Shown here in pieces: positions 42,986 through 51,709 of a stretch of 64,000 bases of DNA. The number at the start of each line of letters is the position of its first letter. Position 1 is the stretch's first letter. Position numbers and translations under genes: made by a program. Under the pieces are notes generated by a model. The model was not told where the DNA came from, searched no databases, and saw nothing but the letters and a program-made list of their open reading frames with translations. Source of the DNA: UBA2377 sp964525935 (GTDB lineage: Bacteria > Verrucomicrobiota > Verrucomicrobiia > Opitutales > Opitutaceae); assembly GCA_964525935.1 (NCBI GenBank), contig CAZGJZ010000001.1, forward strand, positions 682,001 to 746,000, given 5' to 3'.

Positions 42986-44782
42986 TTAGTTGGTTTTGAG
43001 GACCTTGATGAAGGCGTCCGACGGGATGGAAACGCGGCCAAACTGCTTGAGCTTCTTTTTGCCCTCTTTCTGTTTGTCGAGGAGCTTGCGCTTGCGGCTG
43101 ATGTCGCCGCCGTAGCACTTCGCGGTGACGTCCTTGCGCATTTCCTTCACGTTATCGCGGGCGATGATCTTGCCGCCGATGGCGGCCTGGATCGCGACCT
43201 TAAACATCTGCGGCGGGATGATGTCGGCGAGTTTTTCGCAGAGATCGCGGCCTTTGGCCTCGGCCTTGTCGCGGTGGACGATGCTGGCGAAGGCGTCGAT
43301 CGGATCGTTGTTGATGAGGATTTCCATCTTCACGAGGTCCGAGGCGCGATAGTCGCCGAGTTCGTAATCCATCGAACCGTAGCCGTGCGTGACGCTCTTC
43401 AGACGGTCGTTGAAATCGACGAGGATTTCGTTGAGCGGGAGGTTGCAGGTCAGCATGACGCGCGTGGCGTCGAGCGTGTCGGTGTGATCGACGACACCGC
43501 GTTTTTCCATGATGAGCGCAAGGATGTCGCCCATCGAATCGTTCGGGATGTGGATGGACGCCTTGATCGTGGGTTCGCGGATTTCGAGGATCGTGCCCGG
43601 GTCGGGCATGTTGACGGGATTGTCCACCTCCACGAGTTCACCGCCCTGCTTCAGGATGTGGTAAATGACGCTCGGATACGTGGAGATGATGTCCACGTCG
43701 TGCTCGCGCTTGATGCGCTCCTGGATGATTTCCATGTGGAGCAGGCCGAGGAAGCCGCAGCGGAAACCGAAGCCGAGCGCGATGGAGCTTTCGGACGAAT
43801 AGACAAACGCCGCGTCGTTGAGGCGCAGGCGACCGACGGCGGCCTTGAGCTTTTCGTAGTCGGACGTGTCGACGGGATAGAGACCGCAAAACACCATCGG
43901 GCGGACCTCCTTGTAGCCGGGCAGCATTTCGGCGGCGGGCTTGGACGAGAGCGTGATCGTGTCGCCGGTCTTGATGTCGGCGGTGTCCTTGACGGTGGAA
44001 ACAATGTAGCCGACGTCGCCGGCGCTGAGGGCGGCGATTTTCTCCATCTTGGGCATGAACACGCCGACTTCCTTCACTTCGGATTTCTGGCCGTTGCTCA
44101 TCAGCAGCATCATGTCGCCGGCCTTGATCGTGCCGGAAAACACGCGGACATAGGCGATGACACCACGGTAGGCATCGTAGAGCGAATCGAACACCAGCGC
44201 CCGCACCTGCGGATAATCCGTCCAGCGCGGCGGTGGCACGCGTTGCACGACGGCTTCGAGAATGTCCTCGATGCCAATGCCCGCCTTGCCGCTGGCGAGA
44301 ATGGCTTCCTCGGCGGGGATCGTGAGAATGTCTTCGAGCTGCTTCAGGCAGAGGTCGAGGTTGGCGCTGGGCAGGTCGATCTTGTTGATGACCGGGATGA
44401 CCTTGAGCTTCTGGCTGAATGCGAGGTGCGCATTGGCGACCGTCTGGGCCTCGACGCCTTGCGCGGCATCGATGAGCAGCACGGCGCCCTCACACGCGGC
44501 GAGGCTGCGCGAGACTTCGTAGGAGAAGTCCACGTGACCGGGCGTGTCCATGAGGTTGAGCTTGTAGTCCTGCCCGTCCTTCGCGCGGTAGGTCATCGTG
44601 ACCGGGTGCGACTTGATGGTGATGCCGCGCTCCTTCTCGAGATCCATCGAGTCGAGGTGCTGGTCGGTCATCACGCGGAGCGCGATGGTGTTCGTGTGCT
44701 CGAGGATGCGGTCGGAAAGCGTGGTCTTGCCGTGGTCGACGTGCGCGATGATGCAGAAATTACGGGTTTTTTTGGCGGGCAT
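42986..44782 (-). CDS. lepA: Elongation factor 4 (back-translocating GTPase)
   Basis: 598 residues, normal EF4 size. G1 'AHVDHGKTTL', G2 'ERGITIKS', G3 'DTPGHVDF', G4 'NKIDLPSANL'; then domain II, domains III and V, and the LepA-specific C-terminal domain ('CYGGDISRKRKLLDKQKEGKKKLKQFGRV'). It binds ribosomes and affects initiation or translocation under ionic stress. Sits between fabD and lepB on the minus strand, four bases after fabD. Confidence 0.97.
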   Translation of the reverse strand: MPAKKTRNFCIIAHVDHGKTTLSDRILEHTNTIALRVMTDQHLDSMDLEKERGITIKSHPVTMTYRAKDGQDYKLNLMDTPGHVDFSYEVSRSLAACEGAVLLIDAAQGVEAQTVANAHLAFSQKLKVIPVINKIDLPSANLDLCLKQLEDILTIPAEEAILASGKAGIGIEDILEAVVQRVPPPRWTDYPQVRALVFDSLYDAYRGVIAYVRVFSGTIKAGDMMLLMSNGQKSEVKEVGVFMPKMEKIAALSAGDVGYIVSTVKDTADIKTGDTITLSSKPAAEMLPGYKEVRPMVFCGLYPVDTSDYEKLKAAVGRLRLNDAAFVYSSESSIALGFGFRCGFLGLLHMEIIQERIKREHDVDIISTYPSVIYHILKQGGELVEVDNPVNMPDPGTILEIREPTIKASIHIPNDSMGDILALIMEKRGVVDHTDTLDATRVMLTCNLPLNEILVDFNDRLKSVTHGYGSMDYELGDYRASDLVKMEILINNDPIDAFASIVHRDKAEAKGRDLCEKLADIIPPQMFKVAIQAAIGGKIIARDNVKEMRKDVTAKCYGGDISRKRKLLDKQKEGKKKLKQFGRVSIPSDAFIKVLKTN

Positions 44783-44786
44783 TGGC

Positions 44787-45692
44787 TCAGGCGGTCACGT
44801 CAGCGAATTCAGAAAAACTTTTCACAATCCAGGTCTTCTCGGTGCGGCGGGCGAGCCCGGCCAGCACGCCGCCCGGCCCGAGTTCCCAGAACTCCGTGGC
44901 GCCAGCGGCTGCAGCGTTGCGCATGCAATCTTCCCACAGCACGGACGACACGACCTGCTTCACGAGCGCGGCCTTAATGTCGGCGGGCGTGGCGACGGTC
45001 TGGCCGGTGGTGTTGGTGAAAAGGGTAAAACGCGGCGCCGCAAACGCGACCGTGTCGAGATACGCGGCAAACGCGGCCCGCGCCGGCTCCATGAGGCGGC
45101 TGTGGTAGGCGCCGGCGACATTGAGCGGGATGACTTTTTTGATGCCGCGGTCTTTCGCGGCGGCAACGGCCGCGGCGATCTTGGTCTTTTCGCCCGACAC
45201 GATAATCTGGCCAGGGGCGTTAAAATTCGCGGCCTCGATATCGAACTCGGCGCAAAGCTCGGCGACCTTGGCACGCTCCTCGCCCATGATGGCGGCCATG
45301 CCGCCGGATGTCTGCTCGCACGCGAGCTGCATCAGACGACCGCGCTCGGCGACGACTTTCAGGCCGGTGGCAAAATCAAACACGCCGGCCGCGGTGCAGG
45401 CGGTCACTTCGCCGAGGCTCAGGCCGAGGGCAAATTTCACTTCGGGCAATTTACCCTGCTCGCGCAACGCCGCCAGCAACGCCAGACCGTGCACAAAGAG
45501 CGCGGGCTGGCAGACTTTGGTTTGCGTGAGCTCGGCTTCCGGGCCTTCGAAGCACAGCTTGGTCAGCTCCCAGCCGAGCACGGCGTTGGCTTCGTCGAAA
45601 ACCGCGCGCGCTGCCGCCGACTGGTCGTAAAGCGACCGTCCCATCCCAACCTTTTGGGCTCCTTGTCCTGAGAAAATTAATGCCAATGCCAT
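44787..45692 (-). CDS. fabD: Malonyl-CoA:ACP transacylase
   Basis: 301 residues. 'IFSGQGAQKVGMG' at the N-terminus, nucleophile Ser92 in 'ALGLSLGEVTAC' (same residue number as E. coli FabD, with the GLSLGE variant instead of GHSLGE), an Arg in 'MQLACEQTSGGMAAI' region and the catalytic His in 'NVAGAYHSRLMEPA'. It makes malonyl-ACP for chain elongation. It is 5 kb from the lipid locus and in a different operon, so it probably serves general FAS-II, but could also load the private ACP. Confidence 0.94.
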   Translation of the reverse strand: MALALIFSGQGAQKVGMGRSLYDQSAAARAVFDEANAVLGWELTKLCFEGPEAELTQTKVCQPALFVHGLALLAALREQGKLPEVKFALGLSLGEVTACTAAGVFDFATGLKVVAERGRLMQLACEQTSGGMAAIMGEERAKVAELCAEFDIEAANFNAPGQIIVSGEKTKIAAAVAAAKDRGIKKVIPLNVAGAYHSRLMEPARAAFAAYLDTVAFAAPRFTLFTNTTGQTVATPADIKAALVKQVVSSVLWEDCMRNAAAAGATEFWELGPGGVLAGLARRTEKTWIVKSFSEFADVTA

Positions 45693-45738
45693 GGTGTGAA
45701 CCGGTTAGAAAATCGCCCGCCGGCCTAAAAACCAAGCC

Positions 45739-46689
45739 CTAAAAACGCTTCAGCTGCGGGAAGTATTTTGCGTCTTGCGGCGACTTGCCCAAATCGACCG
45801 GCGCCACGGGAGCCTTGGCGGGCGGTGGCGGCTCGGCTAGCGGTGCTTTTAGTTCGGTCACCGCCGGTCCGGAGAGCAGTCCACCCGGCGATGGCAGTGA
45901 GAGGCCTGGAACGGCCGCGGGCGGTGACGGCAGGCTCAACTGCAGGTAGGGATTTTCCGTGGCTCCGCCAGCAACTCCTGCTGCGGGTGCGAACACCCCG
46001 GATAACCCAGCGCCGGCAGGCATGGCCGCGATTGGCGAGGCCCCGGATGGCGATGTGCCCGGCCCACTGACTAGCTGCGAAAGGGACGCATCCAGCATGG
46101 GCGTCTCAGAGGTTTGGGGGAGCAGCACGGCGTGATCGCGCGGGCTGATCCAACCGGTCATGTAAGGCGCGAGCGGATTATCCTTCGGCGCGACTTCCTG
46201 GAGCGTCGCCTCGGGTTTTTCCTTGAGCGAGGTCTTGCCGGCTCGATCGCGGAGCTCGTTCAAGAAGCGGACGGGGGTTTCCAAGTCATCCGAGTCCGTG
46301 ATTGCCAGCAAATCGTCGGACACGCCATCCCGGGCGTCGCCCTTGCTGCTGCCACGTTTTCGTTCCGAGGTCGTGGTGGCGTTTTTTTCGGTCTGCTCCA
46401 TCGCATCGAGCAGCCAGTTCTTCGATTTCTCCTGCGCGCTTTTCTCCTTTTTTCCGTTTTTGGAAACCGCCGTCGGCGCCACCGTGCCCGTCGGCAGATT
46501 GGGCAGGCTGACATTCGGCAACTCGATTTTGGCCTGTTCGGCGGCGGTCCGCGTGGCCTTGAGCACTTGGAATTCGCGCTTGGCCTCATCGATGGCGGGA
46601 GCGTCCGTTGCCGCGGATTTTTCCTGCGCGAATCCGCTGCCAGCGCCTACCGCGGCCAACACGAGCAGGAGTCGGATGCGGTGCGCCAT
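45739..46689 (-). CDS. Secreted Pro/Ala-rich protein of unknown function
   Basis: 316 residues. Signal peptide (MAHRIRLLLVLAAVGAGSGFAQ), then low-complexity sequence: a charged 'AIDEAKREFQVLKATRTAAEQAKIEL' helix, Lys/Ser stretches (GKKEKSAQEKSKNWLLDAMEQTEK), and a Pro/Gly-rich second half with many 'SLPSPPAAVPGLSLPSPG' type segments. Likely disordered and periplasmic. It begins 7 bases after pilT, so it may belong with type IV pilus or cell-envelope functions; no family recognised. Confidence 0.75.
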   Translation of the reverse strand: MAHRIRLLLVLAAVGAGSGFAQEKSAATDAPAIDEAKREFQVLKATRTAAEQAKIELPNVSLPNLPTGTVAPTAVSKNGKKEKSAQEKSKNWLLDAMEQTEKNATTTSERKRGSSKGDARDGVSDDLLAITDSDDLETPVRFLNELRDRAGKTSLKEKPEATLQEVAPKDNPLAPYMTGWISPRDHAVLLPQTSETPMLDASLSQLVSGPGTSPSGASPIAAMPAGAGLSGVFAPAAGVAGGATENPYLQLSLPSPPAAVPGLSLPSPGGLLSGPAVTELKAPLAEPPPPAKAPVAPVDLGKSPQDAKYFPQLKRF

Positions 46690-46696
46690 GGCCGGC

Positions 46697-47785
46697 TCAG
46701 GTTTTGATGAAGATACCCTTCAGATTCATGTCGAGTGCCTGCGGATTCGGCGAGAACCGGAGTCCGTCGGCCTTGCTGATTTTGCCGGCCTTGATGAGCC
46801 GCAGGATGTCCTTGTTGAAGGAGAAACTCGTCGAGTCGCCGCTGCCTTCCATGATGCCCTGCAGCTTGTCGAACTGCCCTTCAAGGATGAGATTTTTCAC
46901 GACGGCATCGGCGTTGAGGATTTCGTTGGTCGGCACGCGGCCGCCGCCCTCGAGTGCCGGAATGAGCTTCTGGCAGATGAAGCCACGAAGTGATCCGGCG
47001 ATTTGCCGCCGCGCCTGAATCTGCTGCTCGGGCGGAAAGAATTCGAAGAGACGCGTGAGCGCCTGTCCCACCGTGGCGGCGTGCATGGTCGAGAACACCA
47101 AGTGACCGGTTTCGGCCGCGGAGATCGCGGTTTCGAAGGTTTCCTTGTCGCGCATTTCGCCGATGAGAATGATGTCGGGATTCTGGCGCAGCACGGACTT
47201 GATCGCCAGTTCGAAGCTCGGCACGTCGAGCCCGATTTCGCGTTGCTGGAAGAGCGACTTGTCATCCTGAAACGTATACTCGATCGGGTCCTCGATGGTG
47301 ACGATATGCTTGTCCATGTTCTGGTTAATCCAGTTGAGCATGGCGGCCATCGTGGAGCTTTTACCCGAGCCGGTCGCGCCGCAGACGAGCAGGATGCCGT
47401 CCTTGGCTTTAGAGAGATTTAGCAGCGGATCTGCCTGGATGCCGAGTTCCTCAAAGGTCGGCACGCGGCTTTTGATATGACGCATGACGATACTGACGAG
47501 TCCGCGCTGGTGAAAGCCATTGACGCGAAAGCGCCCGATACCGTCGGCCGCGTAGGCATAGTCGACCTGGCCGTTTTGCTCCCAGATCGGCAGAAAAACC
47601 TTGGGGCAATGCTCTTCGATGAAGGCCTGCGCCTCGGGGCTGGTGATCGGGTCCATGTCGACCGGCTTGAGGCGCCCGGAGAGACGGACGTAGCCGGGCT
47701 TGTTCGATTTGACGACGATATCGCTCGCGCCGCTGTCCACCGCCAGTTTGAGCAGGTCGTTGATAATTTCGGTATGTGGAGTCAT
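46697..47785 (-). CDS. pilT: Type IV pilus retraction ATPase
   Basis: 362 residues. PAS-like N-terminal domain, Walker A 'VCGATGSGKSSTMAAML' at 136-143, Asp box 'DKHIVTIEDPIEYTF', Walker B 'PDIILIGEMRDKETFETAISAAETGHLV' and His box 'STMHAATVGQALTRLFEFF'. The AIRNLIRE motif of classical PilT is not obvious, so a PilT/PilU paralogue is possible. It drives pilus disassembly at the inner membrane. No other pil genes are near. First gene of a minus-strand row down to malQ; divergent from dapA. Confidence 0.92.
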   Translation of the reverse strand: MTPHTEIINDLLKLAVDSGASDIVVKSNKPGYVRLSGRLKPVDMDPITSPEAQAFIEEHCPKVFLPIWEQNGQVDYAYAADGIGRFRVNGFHQRGLVSIVMRHIKSRVPTFEELGIQADPLLNLSKAKDGILLVCGATGSGKSSTMAAMLNWINQNMDKHIVTIEDPIEYTFQDDKSLFQQREIGLDVPSFELAIKSVLRQNPDIILIGEMRDKETFETAISAAETGHLVFSTMHAATVGQALTRLFEFFPPEQQIQARRQIAGSLRGFICQKLIPALEGGGRVPTNEILNADAVVKNLILEGQFDKLQGIMEGSGDSTSFSFNKDILRLIKAGKISKADGLRFSPNPQALDMNLKGIFIKT

Positions 47786-47876
47786 GGTTGGCGGATGGGT
47801 AAAAAAGCGTTGCGGATTCTTTAAATCGCCCTGCTCTGTTCAGCAAGGCAACTTTGCCCAAACGATCTCAACTGTC

Positions 47877-48764
47877 ATGAAACTCAGACCGCTCACCGGC
47901 ACCATCACGGCGCTCGTCACGCCCTTTAAGAAGCAGCAAGTCGCCTACGACGACTTCCGTAAGCTCATTGAGTTTCAGATCAAAGGTGGCATCAACGGCA
48001 TTGTCCCGGTCGGCACCACGGGCGAATCCCCCACGCTCAGCCATGAGGAGCACATGGATGTCGTGCGCGCGGCCATCGCGGTCGCTCGTGGCCGCGTCCC
48101 GGTCATCGCTGGCACGGGTTCAAACTCGACCCACGAAGCCGTCGAACTCACGCAACTCGCCCACGAAGCCGGCGCCGACGCGATGCTCGTGGTTGCACCG
48201 TATTACAACAAGCCCAACGCCGAGGGCCTCTTCCGCCATTTTTGCGCCATCGCTGACGCTACGGATCGCAACATCGTGCTCTACTCGGTCCCAGGCCGCT
48301 GCGGTATCGAGATTGGCGTCAATGTTGTCGAACGCCTTCGCGCCAAGTATGACCACGTCCGCCACATCAAGGAAGCCGGCGGCAGCGTCGATCGTGTTGA
48401 TCAACTCAAGCAGGCCATGGGCTCGGATATCACGGTGCTCAGCGGCGACGACTCGCTCACCCTGCCCTTCATGGCGGTCGGCGCCGAGGGCGTCATCAGC
48501 GTCGCCTCCAATCTCGTCGTGAAGGAAGTCTGCCAGATGGTGAAGCACGCGCTCGCCAACGACTACGCCAAGGCGACCAAGCTGCACCGCAAACTCTACC
48601 CGCTCTCCAAGGTGCTCTTCTGCGAGCCAAATCCCGTGCCGATCAAAACCGCCCTTGCGCGGGCTGGCATCATCAGCTCCGACGAAGTCCGCGCCCCGCT
48701 CTGCGAGATGGGCACGGCCAACCGCCAGCTCCTGGTCAAGACCCTCGCCGCTCTCGGCTACTAA
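47877..48764 (+). CDS. dapA: 4-hydroxy-tetrahydrodipicolinate synthase
   Basis: 295 residues, TIM barrel of the DHDPS/NAL family. 'GTTGESPTLSHEEH' (substrate-carboxylate loop), the Tyr in 'IVLYSVPGRCGIEI' and the Schiff-base Lys165 in 'VRHIKEAGGSVDRV' (E. coli Lys161) are all present. It condenses pyruvate with aspartate semialdehyde in lysine/diaminopimelate synthesis. The ATG at MKLRPLTG is used; the long upstream frame is not coding. dapB follows after 5 bases. Confidence 0.95.
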   Translation: MKLRPLTGTITALVTPFKKQQVAYDDFRKLIEFQIKGGINGIVPVGTTGESPTLSHEEHMDVVRAAIAVARGRVPVIAGTGSNSTHEAVELTQLAHEAGADAMLVVAPYYNKPNAEGLFRHFCAIADATDRNIVLYSVPGRCGIEIGVNVVERLRAKYDHVRHIKEAGGSVDRVDQLKQAMGSDITVLSGDDSLTLPFMAVGAEGVISVASNLVVKEVCQMVKHALANDYAKATKLHRKLYPLSKVLFCEPNPVPIKTALARAGIISSDEVRAPLCEMGTANRQLLVKTLAALGY

Positions 48765-48769
48765 TTCCC

Positions 48770-49504
48770 ATGGCCATTAGCATCACCATGGTCGGTGCGC
48801 TCGGGCGCATGGGCCAAACGATCATCAAGCTCGCGCAGGAATCCGGCATCACCGTCGCCGCCGCACTTAATGCCGGCGACGACCTCAATGCCGGCCTCGC
48901 CAAGGGCGATGTCATCATCGACTTCAGCTCGCACAAGATCACCGCGCAAATCGTGCAGCGCGCCATTGTGCTGAAAAAGCCGCTCGTGATCGGCACCACC
49001 GGCCACAGTGCCGAGGAAAAAGCCAAACTTCGCCAGCTCGCGGCCCAGATTCCGTGCGTCTGGTCGGGCAATTATTCGGTCGGCGTCAATGTCCTCTTCG
49101 CGCTCACCCAGCGCGCTGCCCGAGTGCTCAACGCCGACTACGACGCTGAAGTCGTCGAGATGCACCACCGCTTCAAAAAAGACGCACCGAGCGGCACCGC
49201 GGCACGTCTCCTCGAAATCATCCTCGAAGAACGCAAACTCACCGCCGAGGCGCTCCGCCACGGTCGCGAAGGCATCACGGGCGAGCGCACGAATTCCGAA
49301 GTCGGCATCCATGCGATCCGTGGCGGTGACGTCGTCGGCGACCACACGGTCATGTTTGCCGGTCTCGGCGAGCGCGTGGAACTCACCCACAAGGCCAGCG
49401 ACCGGGCCATTTACGCACGTGGCTGCCTCCGCGCCGCGCAATGGCTCGGCGGCCGTCCCGCCGGTGTTTACGACATGCAGGATGTGCTCGGCCTGAAAGC
49501 CTGA
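48770..49504 (+). CDS. dapB: 4-hydroxy-tetrahydrodipicolinate reductase
   Basis: 244 residues. NAD(P)H site 'TMVGALGRMGQTIIKLA' at the N-terminus, 'IGTTGHS', 'SGNYSVGVNVLFALTQRA', and the catalytic 'EMHHRFKKDAPSGTA' with its His-His and Lys. It reduces the DapA product toward diaminopimelate. Organised in an operon with dapA before and ruvA after (19 bases). Confidence 0.96.
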   Translation: MAISITMVGALGRMGQTIIKLAQESGITVAAALNAGDDLNAGLAKGDVIIDFSSHKITAQIVQRAIVLKKPLVIGTTGHSAEEKAKLRQLAAQIPCVWSGNYSVGVNVLFALTQRAARVLNADYDAEVVEMHHRFKKDAPSGTAARLLEIILEERKLTAEALRHGREGITGERTNSEVGIHAIRGGDVVGDHTVMFAGLGERVELTHKASDRAIYARGCLRAAQWLGGRPAGVYDMQDVLGLKA

Positions 49505-49523
49505 GCGATCGACGCCTGAGCGC

Positions 49524-50132
49524 ATGATCACCTCCATTCAGGGCACGCTCGTCTCGGCGACACCGTTGCACGCCGTGATCGAGCTCAATGGCTTTGGCTA
49601 CGAGGTGAACATCCCGGTCACCACCGCGGAAAAACTCCCCCAGCCCGGCGCATCGGTGAAGCTGCACACGCTCGTGATCTACCGCGAGGATGCACAGACG
49701 CTCTACGGCTTTGCAACGACCGCGGATCGCGATTTCTTCCGTCTGATGATTGAGCACGTCACGGGCATCGGCCCGAAGAGCGCGCTTACGATCATGAGCA
49801 AGCTCTCGCTGGCGGTGCTCGAAAGTTCGATTCGCGCGGGCGATGTCGGCACGCTCGCGAAATGCCCCGGCATCGGCAAAAAGACCGCGGAGCGCCTGGT
49901 CGTGGAATTGAAAAACAAAGTCGGCGGCTCCGGCCTCTCGGCGGCTGATGCGGCCAACGTTGCTTCCGGCGCGGCAGAATCTAGCGGCGACACCCGGCAC
50001 CACGATGCGGTGCTCGCCCTCACGGCTCTCGGCTACAAGGCCGCGGACGCCGACCAAGCGGTGCGCCGCGCAGCGCTGGCCTTGGACGCCACGGCGACGA
50101 CCGAGGCGCTCATCAAAAAAGCACTGAACTAG
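49524..50132 (+). CDS. ruvA: Holliday junction DNA helicase subunit RuvA
   Basis: 202 residues: OB-fold N-terminus ('MITSIQGTLVSATPLHAVIELNGFGYEVNIP'), helix-hairpin-helix pair ('VTGIGPKSALTIMS', 'CPGIGKKTAERLVVELK') and a short C-terminal RuvB-binding domain ('HHDAVLALTALGYKAADADQAV'). It grips four-way junctions for RuvB-driven branch migration. ruvB and ruvC are not next to it. It converges on the anti-sigma gene with only four bases between the stops. Confidence 0.97.
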   Translation: MITSIQGTLVSATPLHAVIELNGFGYEVNIPVTTAEKLPQPGASVKLHTLVIYREDAQTLYGFATTADRDFFRLMIEHVTGIGPKSALTIMSKLSLAVLESSIRAGDVGTLAKCPGIGKKTAERLVVELKNKVGGSGLSAADAANVASGAAESSGDTRHHDAVLALTALGYKAADADQAVRRAALALDATATTEALIKKALN

Positions 50133-50136
50133 CAGG

Positions 50137-50823
50137 TCAGCGCTGGAAACGATACGCGGTCATCTCGACCTGCGCATCGAACGGCCGCTTGCTGCCAAAC
50201 GCCCGTCCGTCAGCCGCGTTCGCCGGCATGGTTTCGAAAAACGCCTGCTCAAGCTGCACGGGGCTCAGTTGCACCTGGTTCATCCACTCATAGCGCAGCC
50301 GGTTGGCTTCTGCCGCGAGTGCATCATTCACAGGGATTTGATTCAGCTGGGCGAGTGCCTGCGTGGTGAACACCGTCTGGAGTTCGCCGCTGCGGCGTTC
50401 CGCCGCCGGCATCGTGAGCATCGGACGCGCCGAGGGCTCCGTCTGCGCGAGTTGGGTTTGAGTCGCGACCGACGGTGAAGCCGCCAGCTGCGCGCCCGTA
50501 TTCATCGTGCCGGCCGGTTGCCGATTCATCACCACAAAGGCAACACACGCCGCCGCCGCGATGGCGCCGACCGCGTAAATGGCGCGCGCCGCAGTATTGC
50601 GGCCGCGCACAGGGAATTGGGCGACGCTGCCAGCCTCCGGAGCCTCGGTGCGGAAATCTTCCGCCAGCACGGTGCACGCCTTCTGCATCTGGCAGTATTG
50701 GCGGTAGAGGCGGCGGCGCGCGGGGTCGCGCTGAATTTCGGTTTCCAGCAGAGCGGCGTCGGCGGGGCTGATCTCGTGGTCAAGGTAGAGGTTCAGCAGT
50801 TCGGTAAACTTGGCGTCTTTCAT
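50137..50823 (-). CDS. Putative anti-sigma factor, membrane-anchored
   Basis: 228 residues. The N-terminal ~55 residues ('LLNLYLDHEISPADAALLETEIQRDPARRRLYRQYCQMQKAC') resemble an anti-sigma domain, but lack the full His-x3-Cys-x2-Cys zinc set: only Cys pairs in QYCQMQKAC are seen. A membrane helix ('AIYAVGAIAAAACVAFVVM') spans about 80-98, followed by a periplasmic tail rich in Gln, Ala and Pro. The start overlaps the stop of the sigma gene (ATGA), the standard sigma/anti-sigma coupling. The signal it senses is unknown. Confidence 0.75.
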   Translation of the reverse strand: MKDAKFTELLNLYLDHEISPADAALLETEIQRDPARRRLYRQYCQMQKACTVLAEDFRTEAPEAGSVAQFPVRGRNTAARAIYAVGAIAAAACVAFVVMNRQPAGTMNTGAQLAASPSVATQTQLAQTEPSARPMLTMPAAERRSGELQTVFTTQALAQLNQIPVNDALAAEANRLRYEWMNQVQLSPVQLEQAFFETMPANAADGRAFGSKRPFDAQVEMTAYRFQR

Positions 50824-51422
50824 TTGAAATCTTCTCCCAGTTTGGTGCGCAGGCTCTCACGGGCCCGGGCGATGCGGCTTTTTACGGTGCCGACGGAGAT
50901 GCCCAGGATTTCGGCGATCTCCTCGTAGGTTTGGTTCTTGATGTTGCGCAGGATCAGGATTTCGCGGTGCTTGGCCCCGAGTTTCTCCATGCCCTGCGCG
51001 ATACGGTCGACGAATTCCTGGGTGACGGTGATGTCATCGGGGGTTTCGACTTCTGCTGGAAAAATTTCTGCAAGCGTCGTCGTGCTGTCCGGCCCGACGG
51101 GTTGATCAAAGGAGACCGTCTTGTCACGTTTACGGCGCCACCAATACCAGTAACGGTTCCGCGCCAGATTGGTGGCGATCTGGTAAAGCCAGGTGGAAAA
51201 GGCCGACTCGCCGCGAAAATTGACCAACCCCCGGTGGGCGCGAATAAATGCGTCTTGCGTAACTTCCTCGGCGTCTTGAGTGTTACGCAACAATTGATTC
51301 ACCATGGCATAGATGCGGTCCCAGTAACGCGTGACCATTTCGTCAAAGGCGGCTTGGTCACCGCTTTTGAAACGATCCACGAGCACCCGATCCATGGCAA
51401 CTTCCTGAGCTTTGGTCGACAT
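50820..51422 (-). CDS. ECF-type RNA polymerase sigma factor
   Basis: 200 residues from the ATG at MSTKAQEVA; a GTG start 15 codons upstream is possible. Region 2 ('FDEMVTRYWDRIYAMVNQLLRNTQDAEEVTQDAFIRAHRGL ... FSTWLYQIATNLARNRYWYWWRRKRDKT') and region 4 ('YEEIAEILGISVGTVKSRIARARESLRTKL') are both present, region 3 is absent. ECF sigmas direct RNA polymerase to a small regulon and are held by a partner, here the gene after it. The group cannot be assigned from this window. Confidence 0.92.
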   Translation of the reverse strand: MSTKAQEVAMDRVLVDRFKSGDQAAFDEMVTRYWDRIYAMVNQLLRNTQDAEEVTQDAFIRAHRGLVNFRGESAFSTWLYQIATNLARNRYWYWWRRKRDKTVSFDQPVGPDSTTTLAEIFPAEVETPDDITVTQEFVDRIAQGMEKLGAKHREILILRNIKNQTYEEIAEILGISVGTVKSRIARARESLRTKLGEDFK

Positions 51423-51597
51423 ACGTTCTGCCTCGCTCTGATGGGTGTATTTTTGAATTGTTCCCACGATTTTGAAAGTGTCCTGCTAGCTAGTGTCCCT
51501 AAATGCCTCCGGTCAACGGAAACGCCTGCTTTACCTCTTAGAAATTACTTGCCAATCTCATCTTGCGAAACCTATTTCGCACGTTTCCAGAACTTGA

Positions 51598-51672
51598 GGG
51601 TTGGTAGCTCAATGGTAGAGCAGTTGCCTTTTAAGCAATTGGTTCTGGGTTCGAATCCCAGCCAGCCCACCA
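51598..51672 (+). tRNA. tRNA-Lys (anticodon TTT), CCA encoded
   Basis: 75 bases including a genomic CCA end. Acceptor stem gggttgg/ccagccc with one T-G pair, D arm 'gctc ... gagc', anticodon stem-loop gttgc-cttttaa-gcaat with anticodon TTT, T arm ctggg-ttcgaat-cccag. It sits between the divergent sigma gene and a response-regulator gene. No integrase or duplicated 3' end is seen nearby. Confidence 0.96.
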
Positions 51673-51709
51673 GTTCTGAAACTTTAAAGTCCCGCCAGAT
51701 ATCCCACTT

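Noticed and set aside
42896..44977. A 693-codon plus-strand frame opposite lepA
   Set aside because: Antisense to the highly conserved lepA gene; no motif.
51598..51672. tRNA-Lys as an attachment site of an integrated element
   Set aside because: No integrase, no repeated tRNA 3' end and only housekeeping genes on both sides.
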